Below, piece by piece: positions 36,478 to 44,667 of a DNA stretch of 64,000 nt. The stretch's first letter is position 1. Each line of letters starts with the position of its first letter. The notes beneath the pieces were generated by a model that was not told the DNA's origin, ran no database searches, and worked only from the letters and a program-made list of their open reading frames with translations. The stretch lies in contig NZ_WEGL01000002.1 of assembly GCF_009604455.1 (NCBI RefSeq), forward strand, positions 620,001 to 684,000, in the 5' to 3' direction. Made by a program: the position numbers and the translations under genes. The stretch comes from Streptomyces sp. RB17. Its GTDB lineage: Bacteria > Actinomycetota > Actinomycetes > Streptomycetales > Streptomycetaceae.

Positions 36478-37662
36478 ATGGCCGCTTACCTCTGCCCTCC
36501 TGCCGTGATACACGGCGAGCACACCGTGAAGACCAGCCAGATCGTGGCGGAGGTGCGCGACCGGCACCCGCACGCGGCGTGGGAACCGCGGATCGACGGC
36601 ATCGCGGCCAGCACGGGCATCGAGACCCGCGGGTGGATGCTGCCGCTGGAGGCCGCCGTCGCGCCCGGCAACGGCGGTGGCCTGCGGGGTGTCGGCATCG
36701 GGTCGGCCCAAGAGGCGTTGGCACGCGACGGGTTCACCGAGCAGGACGTGGAACGCGTGATCGCCGCACTCGAGGCGATACCTACGCCGCAGACCGTCCA
36801 GGAGCGCACCGCGCCGGCCTGGGAGGCCGTGCAGTCCTACGGCGAGCGTGCGGCGCGCGGGGCCCTGCAGATCGCCGGGCTGGACGCCGCGGACGTGGAC
36901 TGCCTGATCACCAGCAACTCCACCACCCCGGCGCTGCCGGGTCTGGACATAACCCTGGCCAACAAGCTTCAGCTCCGCAACGACGCGATGCTGCTGCCGG
37001 CCACGCAGTGGGCCTGTATCGCGGGGACCCGCTCCCTGGCGCTGGCGGCGGATCTCGTGGTTGCGGACCCCGACCGGGTGGTCCTGGTCGTGATCGCGGA
37101 GGCGCTGAGCACGACCTACCAGCCCGCGGACGACACGCTCGAGTCCCTGATCGTCCGGTTGCTGTTCGCGGACACCGCTGTCGCCGCGGTGGTCACGGGC
37201 CGCCCGCGGCGCGAGTCGGTGCTGCGGCTGGACTCCGCCTGGCACCACACCCTGCCCGGCACCCAGGACCTGCACCGCCTGGACACGCGGGCGGACGGCA
37301 CCCACTTCGTGATGGACCGGCGCGGGCCGCGCGCCGTACAGGAGACGGTCACCGCGATGTGGGAGTGGCTGCGCGTCCGCTACCAGGACCACGCCGACTC
37401 CTGGCACCCCGACGTGCTGCTGGCGCACCCCGGCGGGACCCGGGTGCTGGAGTACATGGAGCAGACGATGCCCGACACGTGGCCGCCGGGGCTGCTGGAC
37501 TACAGCCGGGACAGCTACACCAGCGGCAACCGCGGAGGCGCCGCCGTGTTCGACATCATGCGGCGGGCGTACGACGCCGGGCAGAAGCCGGGCAGCCGCG
37601 CCGTCCTGTACGCGGCGGCACCGGGCCTCACCGCCACCGCCCTGGACGGGGAGTGGCTGTAG
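36478..37662 (+). CDS. Type III polyketide synthase (chalcone/stilbene synthase family)
   Basis: A 394-residue homodimeric ketosynthase. The catalytic Cys is C180 in ATQWACIAGTRS, His lies in LLAHPGGTRVLEY and Asn in SGNRGGAAVFDIM. STTYQPADDTLESLIVRLLFADTAVAAVV matches the family core. The N-terminus (MAAYLCPPAVIHGEHTV) differs from RppA naphthalenetetrol synthases and looks closer to bacterial alkylresorcinol/alkylpyrone synthases, so the starter is probably a fatty acyl-CoA; this is inference. No methyltransferase or oxygenase sits beside it. ATG 36478 follows GGAAAGG by 9 bp. Confidence 0.88.
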   Translation: MAAYLCPPAVIHGEHTVKTSQIVAEVRDRHPHAAWEPRIDGIAASTGIETRGWMLPLEAAVAPGNGGGLRGVGIGSAQEALARDGFTEQDVERVIAALEAIPTPQTVQERTAPAWEAVQSYGERAARGALQIAGLDAADVDCLITSNSTTPALPGLDITLANKLQLRNDAMLLPATQWACIAGTRSLALAADLVVADPDRVVLVVIAEALSTTYQPADDTLESLIVRLLFADTAVAAVVTGRPRRESVLRLDSAWHHTLPGTQDLHRLDTRADGTHFVMDRRGPRAVQETVTAMWEWLRVRYQDHADSWHPDVLLAHPGGTRVLEYMEQTMPDTWPPGLLDYSRDSYTSGNRGGAAVFDIMRRAYDAGQKPGSRAVLYAAAPGLTATALDGEWL

Positions 37663-37713
37663 CGCGAGCCCACGCCACCGGCAGACGGGCCGTCCGTATC
37701 AACGGTCACGTCA

Positions 37714-37731
37714 CGTATCGCTGAGGATACG
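37714..37731. terminator. Possible bidirectional terminator hairpin
   Basis: CGTATC-GCTGAG-GATACG is a perfect 6-bp stem between the convergent PKS and SpoIIE genes. It is short and lacks a U-tract, so the call is weak. Confidence 0.3.
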
Positions 37732-37839
37732 GTCCGTACCGTCGGTGGCGCCAGGTGACGTGGCGCCCGGTGACGGGTCCTCCTCCCGCGCCCGCGCCGC
37801 GCTCCCGTACGCCGCCCGCGCCCTCGCCCCGCAGCCGCG

Positions 37840-40002
37840 TCACCTCGCGACTTCCGCCCAGACCACCTTGCCGGCGTCCGTCCACCGCACCCCCCACCGG
37901 GTGGTGAGCCGGTGCACGATGTGCAGGCCACGACCGCCGTCGTCGAAGATGCCGACCGGGTTCAGACGCGGCCTGCCGTTGCCGGTGTCGCCCACCTCGC
38001 ACAGCAGGCCGTGGCCGGCCCTGATCAGCCGTACCGTGATGGGACCCGTGGAGAAGCGCACCGCGTTCGTGACCAGCTCGCTGACCAGCAGCAGGACGGT
38101 GTCCCGGGTGTCGTCCCTGGTGCGCCATTGCCGCAGCAGCGCGGAGACCTGCGAGCGGGCGCGGGCGGGGGCGTCGTAGCGGGCGGGCAGCCGCCAGGTC
38201 GCGGTGTCCCCCTTGCGGTAGCCGATCATCCGCGCGAGCAGCAGGGTCACGTCGTCGCGCTGGCGCACGGGTGCCAGCGCGGAGACGACGTGCCGTACGG
38301 CCTTCTGCAGGGAGTCCCAGGGGTGCACCGTGGACACCGCGTCCGCCAGCTTGCCGATGCCCTCGTCGATCGACAGGGCCGGATCCTCCACCAGGCCGTC
38401 GGTGTAGAGGGCGAGCAGGGAGCCCGGGGGTGCGTCGAACGTGTGCACGTCGAACGGCTCCCGCAGTGCGAACTCGGCGCCCAGGCCGGGGTGAGGGCGG
38501 ACCACGAGCGGGCCCGCGTGCCCGTCCGGGGAGACCAGGACCGGGGGGAGATGGCCGGCGCTGGACAAGGCCACGCGGTGGCTGACCGGGTCGTACAGGG
38601 CGATGCAGCAGGTCGACCCGAGGGCGCTGTAGCCGGCCGCCAGCCCGGACTCCGCGTCGTCCAGCAGCGTCACGGTCTCGTCCAGGTGCTCCAGCACCTC
38701 GTCGGGCGCGAGCCCCGCGGACAGCAGCGCGCGAGCCTCCATGCTCAGCTGGCCCATGGTCGCCGCGGCTCCCAGCCCGTGCCCCACGACGTCACCGACG
38801 ACCAGCGCGGTACGGCCGTCCGGCAGCGGAAAGCTGTTCACCCAGTCGCCGCCGACGCCCGCGCTGTCGGGCGTGGCGGGCTGGTAGACGCTGGCGATCT
38901 CGATGGTGTCGCCGCCGGTCCGGGGCAGCAGCCGGCGCTGCAACGCCAGCACCTGCGTGTGCTCGCGCTGGTGCTGACGGGCCAGGTCGATGTGGTGGGC
39001 GGTCCTGGCGACCAGTTCCTGCAGGTCGAACAGTTCGCTGTCGCGGAAGGGGCAGTCCGCCCGCCGCCAGACCTCCGCCACGCCCAGCACGACGGGCGGC
39101 GCGCCGTCCAGGACCAGCGGTATGCACGCCACCCCCGCCGACCGGTCGCCGGGCACCAGGGCACGTATCACCCGCGGACTGCCGAGCACCCGCTCGACCG
39201 TCGCCCGGTCGGGTATGACGATGGCCTGCGGGGCGTCGTTGCGCCGTACCGCCTGCGCCAGCAGGCGACTCGCGTCGCTGGGGAGATCGTCGCCCGGAGT
39301 CACATAGCCCTCGGGCCACGCCCGGTCCGGCACCAGGGCCGCCCGCCGTAGCCGGATGCGCCCCTGCGCCTGCCCGGTGACTCCCTCGCCCGTCCACACG
39401 GCGAAGTCGAGGTCGATGGCGGCCACCTCTCCCCAGGCCAGCAGGGACTCCGCCAGCGACTGCGCGGTCTCGCCGATGTCCAGCGAGGTGCCGATCGCGG
39501 TCTCGGCGGCGTACAGGTGCAGCCTCCTGGCCATGGCGATCACGGAGACGGTCAGGCCCTCCTGAGGCGCCGCGGCGGGCAGGATGCTCATCGAGACCAC
39601 CAGCTCCGACCCGTTGCCGCGCCGCAGGCGCTGGATCCGGGCGACATGCGCCTCACCGGTCTCCAGGACCTGCCGCAACCGCCGTGTCACCGTCGGTACG
39701 TCCCCCGGTGGCAGGAGATCGACGAAGGGACCCCCGGCCACGGCGTCCAGACCCGCGAACACGGGGGCGCCCAGATTGCAGCGGGTGATTCTCAGGTCCC
39801 TGTCCAGGTTGACCACGCCCAGAATCTGATCCTCATGGCCGGCAGCGGGGTCGTCGGGTACGCGTGGCGGGGTGCCGCGGTCGCCCTCCGCGTCTGCCGG
39901 GCCGGCGGCCGCTGCCGCTCCACCGCGCGGGACGTAACGCCCCAGGGCGCTGCTGACCAGGTCGAACGGCGAAGAGGACGAGGGGGAGGGTGTGGAGTCC
40001 AT
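37840..40002 (-). CDS. Multidomain SpoIIE-type PP2C phosphatase with PAS, GAF and HATPase domains
   Basis: A 720-residue soluble regulator. A PAS domain spans about residues 55-160, GAF about 170-340, PP2C/SpoIIE about 360-575, and a C-terminal anti-sigma-type HATPase about 590-720 (LLVSELVTNAVRFSTGP; DDGGRGLHIVHRL). All PP2C metal ligands are present (GVGGDWVNSFPL, GDVVGHG, RQRDDVTLLL). The fusion of a phosphatase and an RsbW-like kinase suggests it both dephosphorylates and phosphorylates an anti-anti-sigma factor in a partner switch. No cognate STAS gene is nearby. Confidence 0.92.
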   Translation of the reverse strand: MDSTPSPSSSSPFDLVSSALGRYVPRGGAAAAAGPADAEGDRGTPPRVPDDPAAGHEDQILGVVNLDRDLRITRCNLGAPVFAGLDAVAGGPFVDLLPPGDVPTVTRRLRQVLETGEAHVARIQRLRRGNGSELVVSMSILPAAAPQEGLTVSVIAMARRLHLYAAETAIGTSLDIGETAQSLAESLLAWGEVAAIDLDFAVWTGEGVTGQAQGRIRLRRAALVPDRAWPEGYVTPGDDLPSDASRLLAQAVRRNDAPQAIVIPDRATVERVLGSPRVIRALVPGDRSAGVACIPLVLDGAPPVVLGVAEVWRRADCPFRDSELFDLQELVARTAHHIDLARQHQREHTQVLALQRRLLPRTGGDTIEIASVYQPATPDSAGVGGDWVNSFPLPDGRTALVVGDVVGHGLGAAATMGQLSMEARALLSAGLAPDEVLEHLDETVTLLDDAESGLAAGYSALGSTCCIALYDPVSHRVALSSAGHLPPVLVSPDGHAGPLVVRPHPGLGAEFALREPFDVHTFDAPPGSLLALYTDGLVEDPALSIDEGIGKLADAVSTVHPWDSLQKAVRHVVSALAPVRQRDDVTLLLARMIGYRKGDTATWRLPARYDAPARARSQVSALLRQWRTRDDTRDTVLLLVSELVTNAVRFSTGPITVRLIRAGHGLLCEVGDTGNGRPRLNPVGIFDDGGRGLHIVHRLTTRWGVRWTDAGKVVWAEVAR

Positions 40003-40235
40003 GCGGCTCTCTCAGCAATCCCCGGCGCAGCGCCGAGGCCGTACTCGGACCCGTGCGACGGGGCCCCGAGATCCCTGACCGCACACCTCATTGAATAACA
40101 GCGGGGGTCGCTTCGCCCACACCAGCGGATCGCGCGGTGAACACGGACAGTGAGAGTCAAGACCTCTGGATCGGGGTGTCACGCGGCGCGCGCATCACCT
40201 TCTGATGGGGGGCGCTCGACGCGTATCGTCCCGGC

Positions 40236-40676
40236 ATGGACGGCGCTGCTTCGCCCCGTGTCCTCGTCATCGGGCTCGACCCGTACCGGGTGCCCGGGCC
40301 GTGGGATCCCGAGCCGGTGGCCAAGGCGATCGAGGGGGGACTGACCAAGTTCGCCGAGCACGGCGTGGGCGTCGAGACCTGCCTGATCGGCCTCGACGGA
40401 CGGGACGACGTGGAAGCGGCCGTCGGGAACGCGCTGCGAGCCCATCCGTGGGAGTGCGTCACCGTCGGGGGTGGCCTGCGGCACTCGGACGATCACGTCG
40501 AACTCCTGGAGCAGGTGATCAACCTCGTTCGACGGCACGCACCCGATGCGGCCATCGCGTTCGACAGCACGCCGGCCACGACCCTACGAGGCCGCTGCCC
40601 GGTGGATCGAGTGACGGCAGCGAACGGCGCGCTGGGCGTCACTCTCCGCCGATGGACGGCCGGATCTCGACCGTGA
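40236..40676 (+). CDS. Conserved-looking hypothetical protein
   Basis: A 146-residue soluble protein with an alternating beta/alpha pattern (VLVIGLDPYRVPG; WECVTVGGGLRH), suggesting a Rossmann-like fold. No catalytic motif was recognised. Its 3' end overlaps the convergent gene at 40639-40932 by 38 bp, so one of the two ends may be misplaced. Composition and third positions support coding. Confidence 0.65.
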   Translation: MDGAASPRVLVIGLDPYRVPGPWDPEPVAKAIEGGLTKFAEHGVGVETCLIGLDGRDDVEAAVGNALRAHPWECVTVGGGLRHSDDHVELLEQVINLVRRHAPDAAIAFDSTPATTLRGRCPVDRVTAANGALGVTLRRWTAGSRP

Positions 40677-40932
40677 AGACCGCGTCCTCGGGACCGGCGC
40701 CTTCCTCGTCCTCCCAGACGATCACGCGCACGTGCTTCTGGACGGAGCCCTGACGATCCCACTCGGACACCAGGTCGGTGACGACGAGGGCGGCGACGTA
40801 CTCGGCGTCCTCCTTCGCATCGTCGGTGGTGACGGTCCCCCGCCAACGCTCGGGATGGTCGCCGTAGGGGCGCCAGCCCGCGGAGCCGTGCGGCTCGTCC
40901 ACCCGGTACACCCAGTCCGTCTCGGTGCTCAT
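40639..40932 (-). CDS. Hypothetical protein
   Basis: A 97-residue acidic protein (MSTETDWVYRVDEP ... VRVIVWEDEE), probably a small alpha/beta domain. Its composition is typical of real Streptomyces proteins. It is convergent with and overlapping the previous gene. No family recognised. Confidence 0.6.
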   Translation of the reverse strand: MSTETDWVYRVDEPHGSAGWRPYGDHPERWRGTVTTDDAKEDAEYVAALVVTDLVSEWDRQGSVQKHVRVIVWEDEEGAGPEDAVFTVEIRPSIGGE

Positions 40933-40998
40933 GAGCCGATCCTGCCACCTTCCCCGCGGTGGCCCGGGGGTGCGGGAACGAGATCCCTCACGTCCGGT

Positions 40999-42168
40999 TC
41001 AGGGGGTGTGGCCGAGCCCGCTCGAGTGGATGACCCGCCCATGGCGACGGTGGCTGTCGAGCTCGCGGTGGAGCGCGATGAGCGCCGCGTCGTCGTTGAG
41101 GCGCCCGCGGGTATGGGCGGCCAGATCGCGTTGGACATGGTGCAGCAGTGATTCGGGGCCGGCCTTGGTCCACTGGGCGGCCCGTGCCTCGAAGGGGTAG
41201 AAACGGCCGTCGGCGTCGCGGGCCTCGATGACGCCGTCCGTGTAGAGCAGGAGGGTGTCGCCGGGCTCGAAGGAAGCCACGTCGATGGTGTAGCCGTCCG
41301 GTCCCGTCTCCGCGATCCCCAGGGGCGGCGCGGGATGCAGGCCGGGGACGGTCAGGCCGCTGCCGGGGCTGAGCAACAGGGGAGGGGGGTGCCCGCAGCT
41401 GATCATGCGGATGATGTGGTCGTCGTCGGGGAGCTCCATCAGCAGGGTGGTCGCGAACCGTTCGCCTGCCTCGGCGGTCGGCTCGAAGTCGGCCAGGTAC
41501 CGGGACACGCTCTGCTCCAGGGTGGCGGCCAGATCGGGGAGGGTGGCGTGCCGGTGTGCGGCCTCGCGGAAGGCCCCGAGCAGGAGGGCGGCTTCGCCGA
41601 TGGCGGACAGGCCCTTGCCCCGCACATCTCCGATCATGATGCGTACCCCGCCGGTGACGCGGGTGGCCGCGTACAGGTCACCGCCGATCTGCGCCTCGTC
41701 CTCGGCGGCCAGATACAGGCAGGCGATCCGCAAGGAGCCCATCCGCTCCGGCAACGGCCACAGCAGGCCGTGCTGCGCCGCCTCCGCGACCGACCGGACC
41801 TTGGCCAGCTGACGCTGGTGCCGCTCTCGCACCACGCAGAAGAACACGATCAAGGCCGCCAGCACCGCCAGTGCGAGGATCTGCACGAGGACGTTGCGCG
41901 AGAACAGCACGCCGAAATGCCAGCCGATGTACGCCTGCGCCCCCACCGCCAGGAAACCGATCAGCCCCGTCAGCCAGGGACCGGCGAACGAGGCGGTGAT
42001 CGCGGGGGCGATGACCAGGAGCGGGCCGAGATGGACGTCCTCGGGCACCAGTTGGTCCACCATCGTGATCACCAGGATGAGCACGATCGGGATCAGCAGC
42101 AGCGCGTGGCTCGACTGCCGTGGCTGCCGCACACCGGCCAAGCCGTGCTCGGCGTTCACATCTCCCAC
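40999..42168 (-). CDS. Membrane-anchored SpoIIE-type PP2C phosphatase
   Basis: A protein of about 389 residues. Four hydrophobic segments fill residues 15-120 (LLLIPIVLILVITMV; PLLVIAPAITASF; LTGLIGFLAVGAQAYIG; VLVQILALAVLAALIVFF). A cytoplasmic PP2C domain follows (about residues 160-370) with metal ligands in QIGGDLYAA, GDVRGKG and NDDAALIAL. There is no kinase or PAS domain, so input is probably through the membrane region. The start is uncertain: GTG 42168 or GTG 42159. Confidence 0.88.
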   Translation of the reverse strand: MGDVNAEHGLAGVRQPRQSSHALLLIPIVLILVITMVDQLVPEDVHLGPLLVIAPAITASFAGPWLTGLIGFLAVGAQAYIGWHFGVLFSRNVLVQILALAVLAALIVFFCVVRERHQRQLAKVRSVAEAAQHGLLWPLPERMGSLRIACLYLAAEDEAQIGGDLYAATRVTGGVRIMIGDVRGKGLSAIGEAALLLGAFREAAHRHATLPDLAATLEQSVSRYLADFEPTAEAGERFATTLLMELPDDDHIIRMISCGHPPPLLLSPGSGLTVPGLHPAPPLGIAETGPDGYTIDVASFEPGDTLLLYTDGVIEARDADGRFYPFEARAAQWTKAGPESLLHHVQRDLAAHTRGRLNDDAALIALHRELDSHRRHGRVIHSSGLGHTP

Positions 42169-42277
42169 AGTGCCACCGTCCAGGACGGCTGACGAGCAGG
42201 GAACGCTGTCACCTCCGGCGACGAGTGGCCAAGGCCGTCGCGGTCTCGTTCCACCGGGCGGCACCGATGGTGAGGTG

Positions 42278-43258
42278 TCACCGAGCGGGGAGTGTCTTTG
42301 CCTTCCGGAGAACGCACGCACGGCCGGGGGAGCGGGGCGCGGAGAACATCGCGGAGCGGACCGGCCCGGACTCGACGTCCTGCGGCCCCGCACTGGTGGT
42401 CGAGATCTGCAACCCGGCCTCGCGCAGCTGGGTCAGCGCCGCCTCGGTGGAATGGACCAGGTCGCGGATGCGCTCCCCGTGGTCGTGCAGGCGGCGCAGC
42501 AGGATCGTCCGCTCCAGCGCGTACCCGTAGCCCTCCGCGAACGCCCAGAGCACGTCCCGGTCGAGAACGTCGTCGACCGCCAGGGTGGAGGCGTGCGGGA
42601 ATCCGATCACCCGGCCTTCCGGCATGACCGCTGCCGCCACATACGAGCGGATGCCGGACGCCCGCGTGAGCTCCCGGATGACCCGCGGGTCGTTGAGCGC
42701 GTCATGGACGAGCAGCGGCGACCGGCGCCGCAGGATGTCGTTCTCCAGCACCATCGCGTCGAGCCGGATCGGCGCGAGGCCCGCGCAGAAGCGCCGCACC
42801 TTCTCGTGGAGATGCGGATCCTCCACCGAGTACGCGGACACGGGCGTGACCACGCCGTCCTCGACGCGCCACAGGATCGCCGCCTTGAACCCGCAGTACG
42901 TGCACACCGCGTCGGGGGCCCTCGTCAGCATCTGCTCGGTGGAGCCGGTCGCCGGCAGATGTGCCAGGGCGCGTTGCACCTGGAGCACTCCGTCGAGGCG
43001 CCGGGCGGTGCGCTCGTCGGCGAGCAGGGCCTTGACCTCGGCGAGTTCGAGCGCCAGCAGGGCGACCGCGGTGGCCTCCGGCCCGGTACAGGACGGCACC
43101 ATCCGGCCCAGCGCGCCGAGGCCGTCCTCCACACGCTGCTCCAGGGCCACCGCATCGGTGTCCGCCGGCTCAGCGGCGCTGCCGCTCGGGCCGAGCAGTT
43201 CGGCGAGTCGGACGAGAGCGGCGGCTGCCCGCTCCCGGGCTTCGGCAGAGACGTGCAT
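42278..43258 (-). CDS. GAF-domain protein, possibly a truncated regulator
   Basis: A 326-residue soluble protein with an N-terminal helical region (about residues 1-105) and a GAF domain (about residues 107-265, CTYCGFKAAILWRVEDGVVTPVS). It ends shortly after a coiled-coil segment. Related Streptomyces proteins carry a LuxR-type helix-turn-helix after this point, whereas here the last 35 residues look random and no such helix is found. It may act as a sensor alone or be truncated. It follows the acyl-CoA dehydrogenase gene by 80 bp. Confidence 0.7.
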   Translation of the reverse strand: MHVSAEARERAAAALVRLAELLGPSGSAAEPADTDAVALEQRVEDGLGALGRMVPSCTGPEATAVALLALELAEVKALLADERTARRLDGVLQVQRALAHLPATGSTEQMLTRAPDAVCTYCGFKAAILWRVEDGVVTPVSAYSVEDPHLHEKVRRFCAGLAPIRLDAMVLENDILRRRSPLLVHDALNDPRVIRELTRASGIRSYVAAAVMPEGRVIGFPHASTLAVDDVLDRDVLWAFAEGYGYALERTILLRRLHDHGERIRDLVHSTEAALTQLREAGLQISTTSAGPQDVESGPVRSAMFSAPRSPGRACVLRKAKTLPAR

Positions 43259-43338
43259 GACGGGGCACATCCTCGTGGCTCGGGCGTGCCCGGCACGGAC
43301 CGGAGCGGTCCGTGCCCGGGCGGCGCCGCGGGGGTGGG

Positions 43339-44565
43339 TCAGCCGGTGATGTCGCGACCGAAGATCTGACGGGCGATGACCCACTTCTGGATCTCGTTGG
43401 TGCCCTCGTAGATCTCGCCGATCTTGCTGTCGCGGTAGATCGCCTCGATGGGGCAGAGCCGGTCGTCGGCGCCGAGTTCGCGGGCGAATCCCAGGCCGCC
43501 GAAGGCCTGTACGGCGTCGCGTGCCATGTCGACCGAGAGCCGGGTGGCGTGGAACTTGGCCATGGCCGCCTCGGGTTCCGGGAAGGGGTTGCCGGCGTCC
43601 AGCCGCAGGGCGGCCTTGGTGTAGAGGGTCCGGGCCGTCTCGATCTCGGTGGCACGCTCGGCGAGCAGGAACTGCCAGTGCTGGTTGGCGGCGACCGGCT
43701 TGCCGAAGGCGCGGCGCTCCGAGAGGTGGGCCACCGTGTGGTCGAAGGCCGCCTGCGCCATCCCCACGCCGGCGGCGGCGATGCCGATCCGGCCGTAGGT
43801 CAGGGTGCCCAGCGCGTGCCGCAGGCCCTGTCCCTCGACGCCGCCGAGCAGGTCGTCGTCGGTGAGCCGGACGTCTGCGAAGTGCACGTCGGCGGTGAGC
43901 TGGCCGCGGTTGCCCATCTTGCGGTCCGGCACGCCCACCGACACACCAGGCAGGGAGGTGTCGACGATGAACATGCTCAGCCGGTCACCGGTGCGGGCCA
44001 GGGTGACGACGAAGCCGGCGACCGGCGAGTTCGAGATCCACCGCTTGTGGCCGTTGAGCACCCAGCCCTCGGCGGTCCGTTCGGCGACGGTCCGCACCGC
44101 CTGCGGGGACAGGTCGCTGGAGGCGTCGGGCTCGGTCGTGGCGAAGGCGCCGACCACCGAGCCGTCGACGACCCGGCGCAGCCAGCGCTGTCGCTGGGCT
44201 TCGGTGCCCTGGTTGAGGGCGTTCCCGGCGAGGATGCAGTGGACGTCGAAGACCGCGGCGATGCTGCTGGAGCAGTAGGCCAGTTCCTCGATGGCGGCCG
44301 CGGTGGCGGTGGCGGGGTGGGCAAGTCCGGCACCGCCGACATCCGCCGGGAACGCTGTGCCGTACAGGCCGGCGGCGGCGAGGTCGTCGAACACCTGCCG
44401 GGGGAAACCGTCGGTGCGCTCGTCGCCGTTGGCGATCGCCGCGGCGTGCGGGGCGACGGCCTTCTCGGCGAGTGCGCGCACCCGGGTGCGGACGTCCTGG
44501 GTCTCCTGCGGGGCGAGGAGTTCGTGGTAGAGGCGGTCGGCCTGGCGTTGGGGGAAGGAGATCAT
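43339..44565 (-). CDS. Acyl-CoA dehydrogenase
   Basis: A 408-residue flavoenzyme for alpha,beta-oxidation of an acyl-CoA. It has AFATTEPDASSD, WISNSPVAGF and the C-terminal catalytic region IYEGTNEIQKWVIARQI, with the base Glu in YEGTNE. It works with electron-transferring flavoprotein, which is not encoded nearby. No ribosome site precedes ATG 44565, and the predicted promoter/operator lies only 17-47 bp upstream, so the mRNA may be leaderless. It sits behind the acyl-CoA ligase gene. Confidence 0.92.
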   Translation of the reverse strand: MISFPQRQADRLYHELLAPQETQDVRTRVRALAEKAVAPHAAAIANGDERTDGFPRQVFDDLAAAGLYGTAFPADVGGAGLAHPATATAAAIEELAYCSSSIAAVFDVHCILAGNALNQGTEAQRQRWLRRVVDGSVVGAFATTEPDASSDLSPQAVRTVAERTAEGWVLNGHKRWISNSPVAGFVVTLARTGDRLSMFIVDTSLPGVSVGVPDRKMGNRGQLTADVHFADVRLTDDDLLGGVEGQGLRHALGTLTYGRIGIAAAGVGMAQAAFDHTVAHLSERRAFGKPVAANQHWQFLLAERATEIETARTLYTKAALRLDAGNPFPEPEAAMAKFHATRLSVDMARDAVQAFGGLGFARELGADDRLCPIEAIYRDSKIGEIYEGTNEIQKWVIARQIFGRDITG

Positions 44566-44581
44566 ATGTGCAACATATCAT

Positions 44582-44613
44582 TCGTACTGCATACGATTAG
44601 TGGTACGCATCGT
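44582..44613. promoter_or_regulatory. Candidate MarR-type operator upstream of the acyl-CoA dehydrogenase
   Basis: TCGTA-CTGCA-TACGA is a perfect 5-bp dyad containing GCATACGATT, followed by a related TACGCATCGT. The 10-mer GCATACGATT is repeated exactly in the promoter of the MarR gene at 55674-55683, suggesting a shared regulator. Confidence 0.55.
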
Positions 44614-44667
44614 GTGAGGGGCGACACCATGCCGGGCACCTGGTCCTGCACGATGGCGGACAGGTGC

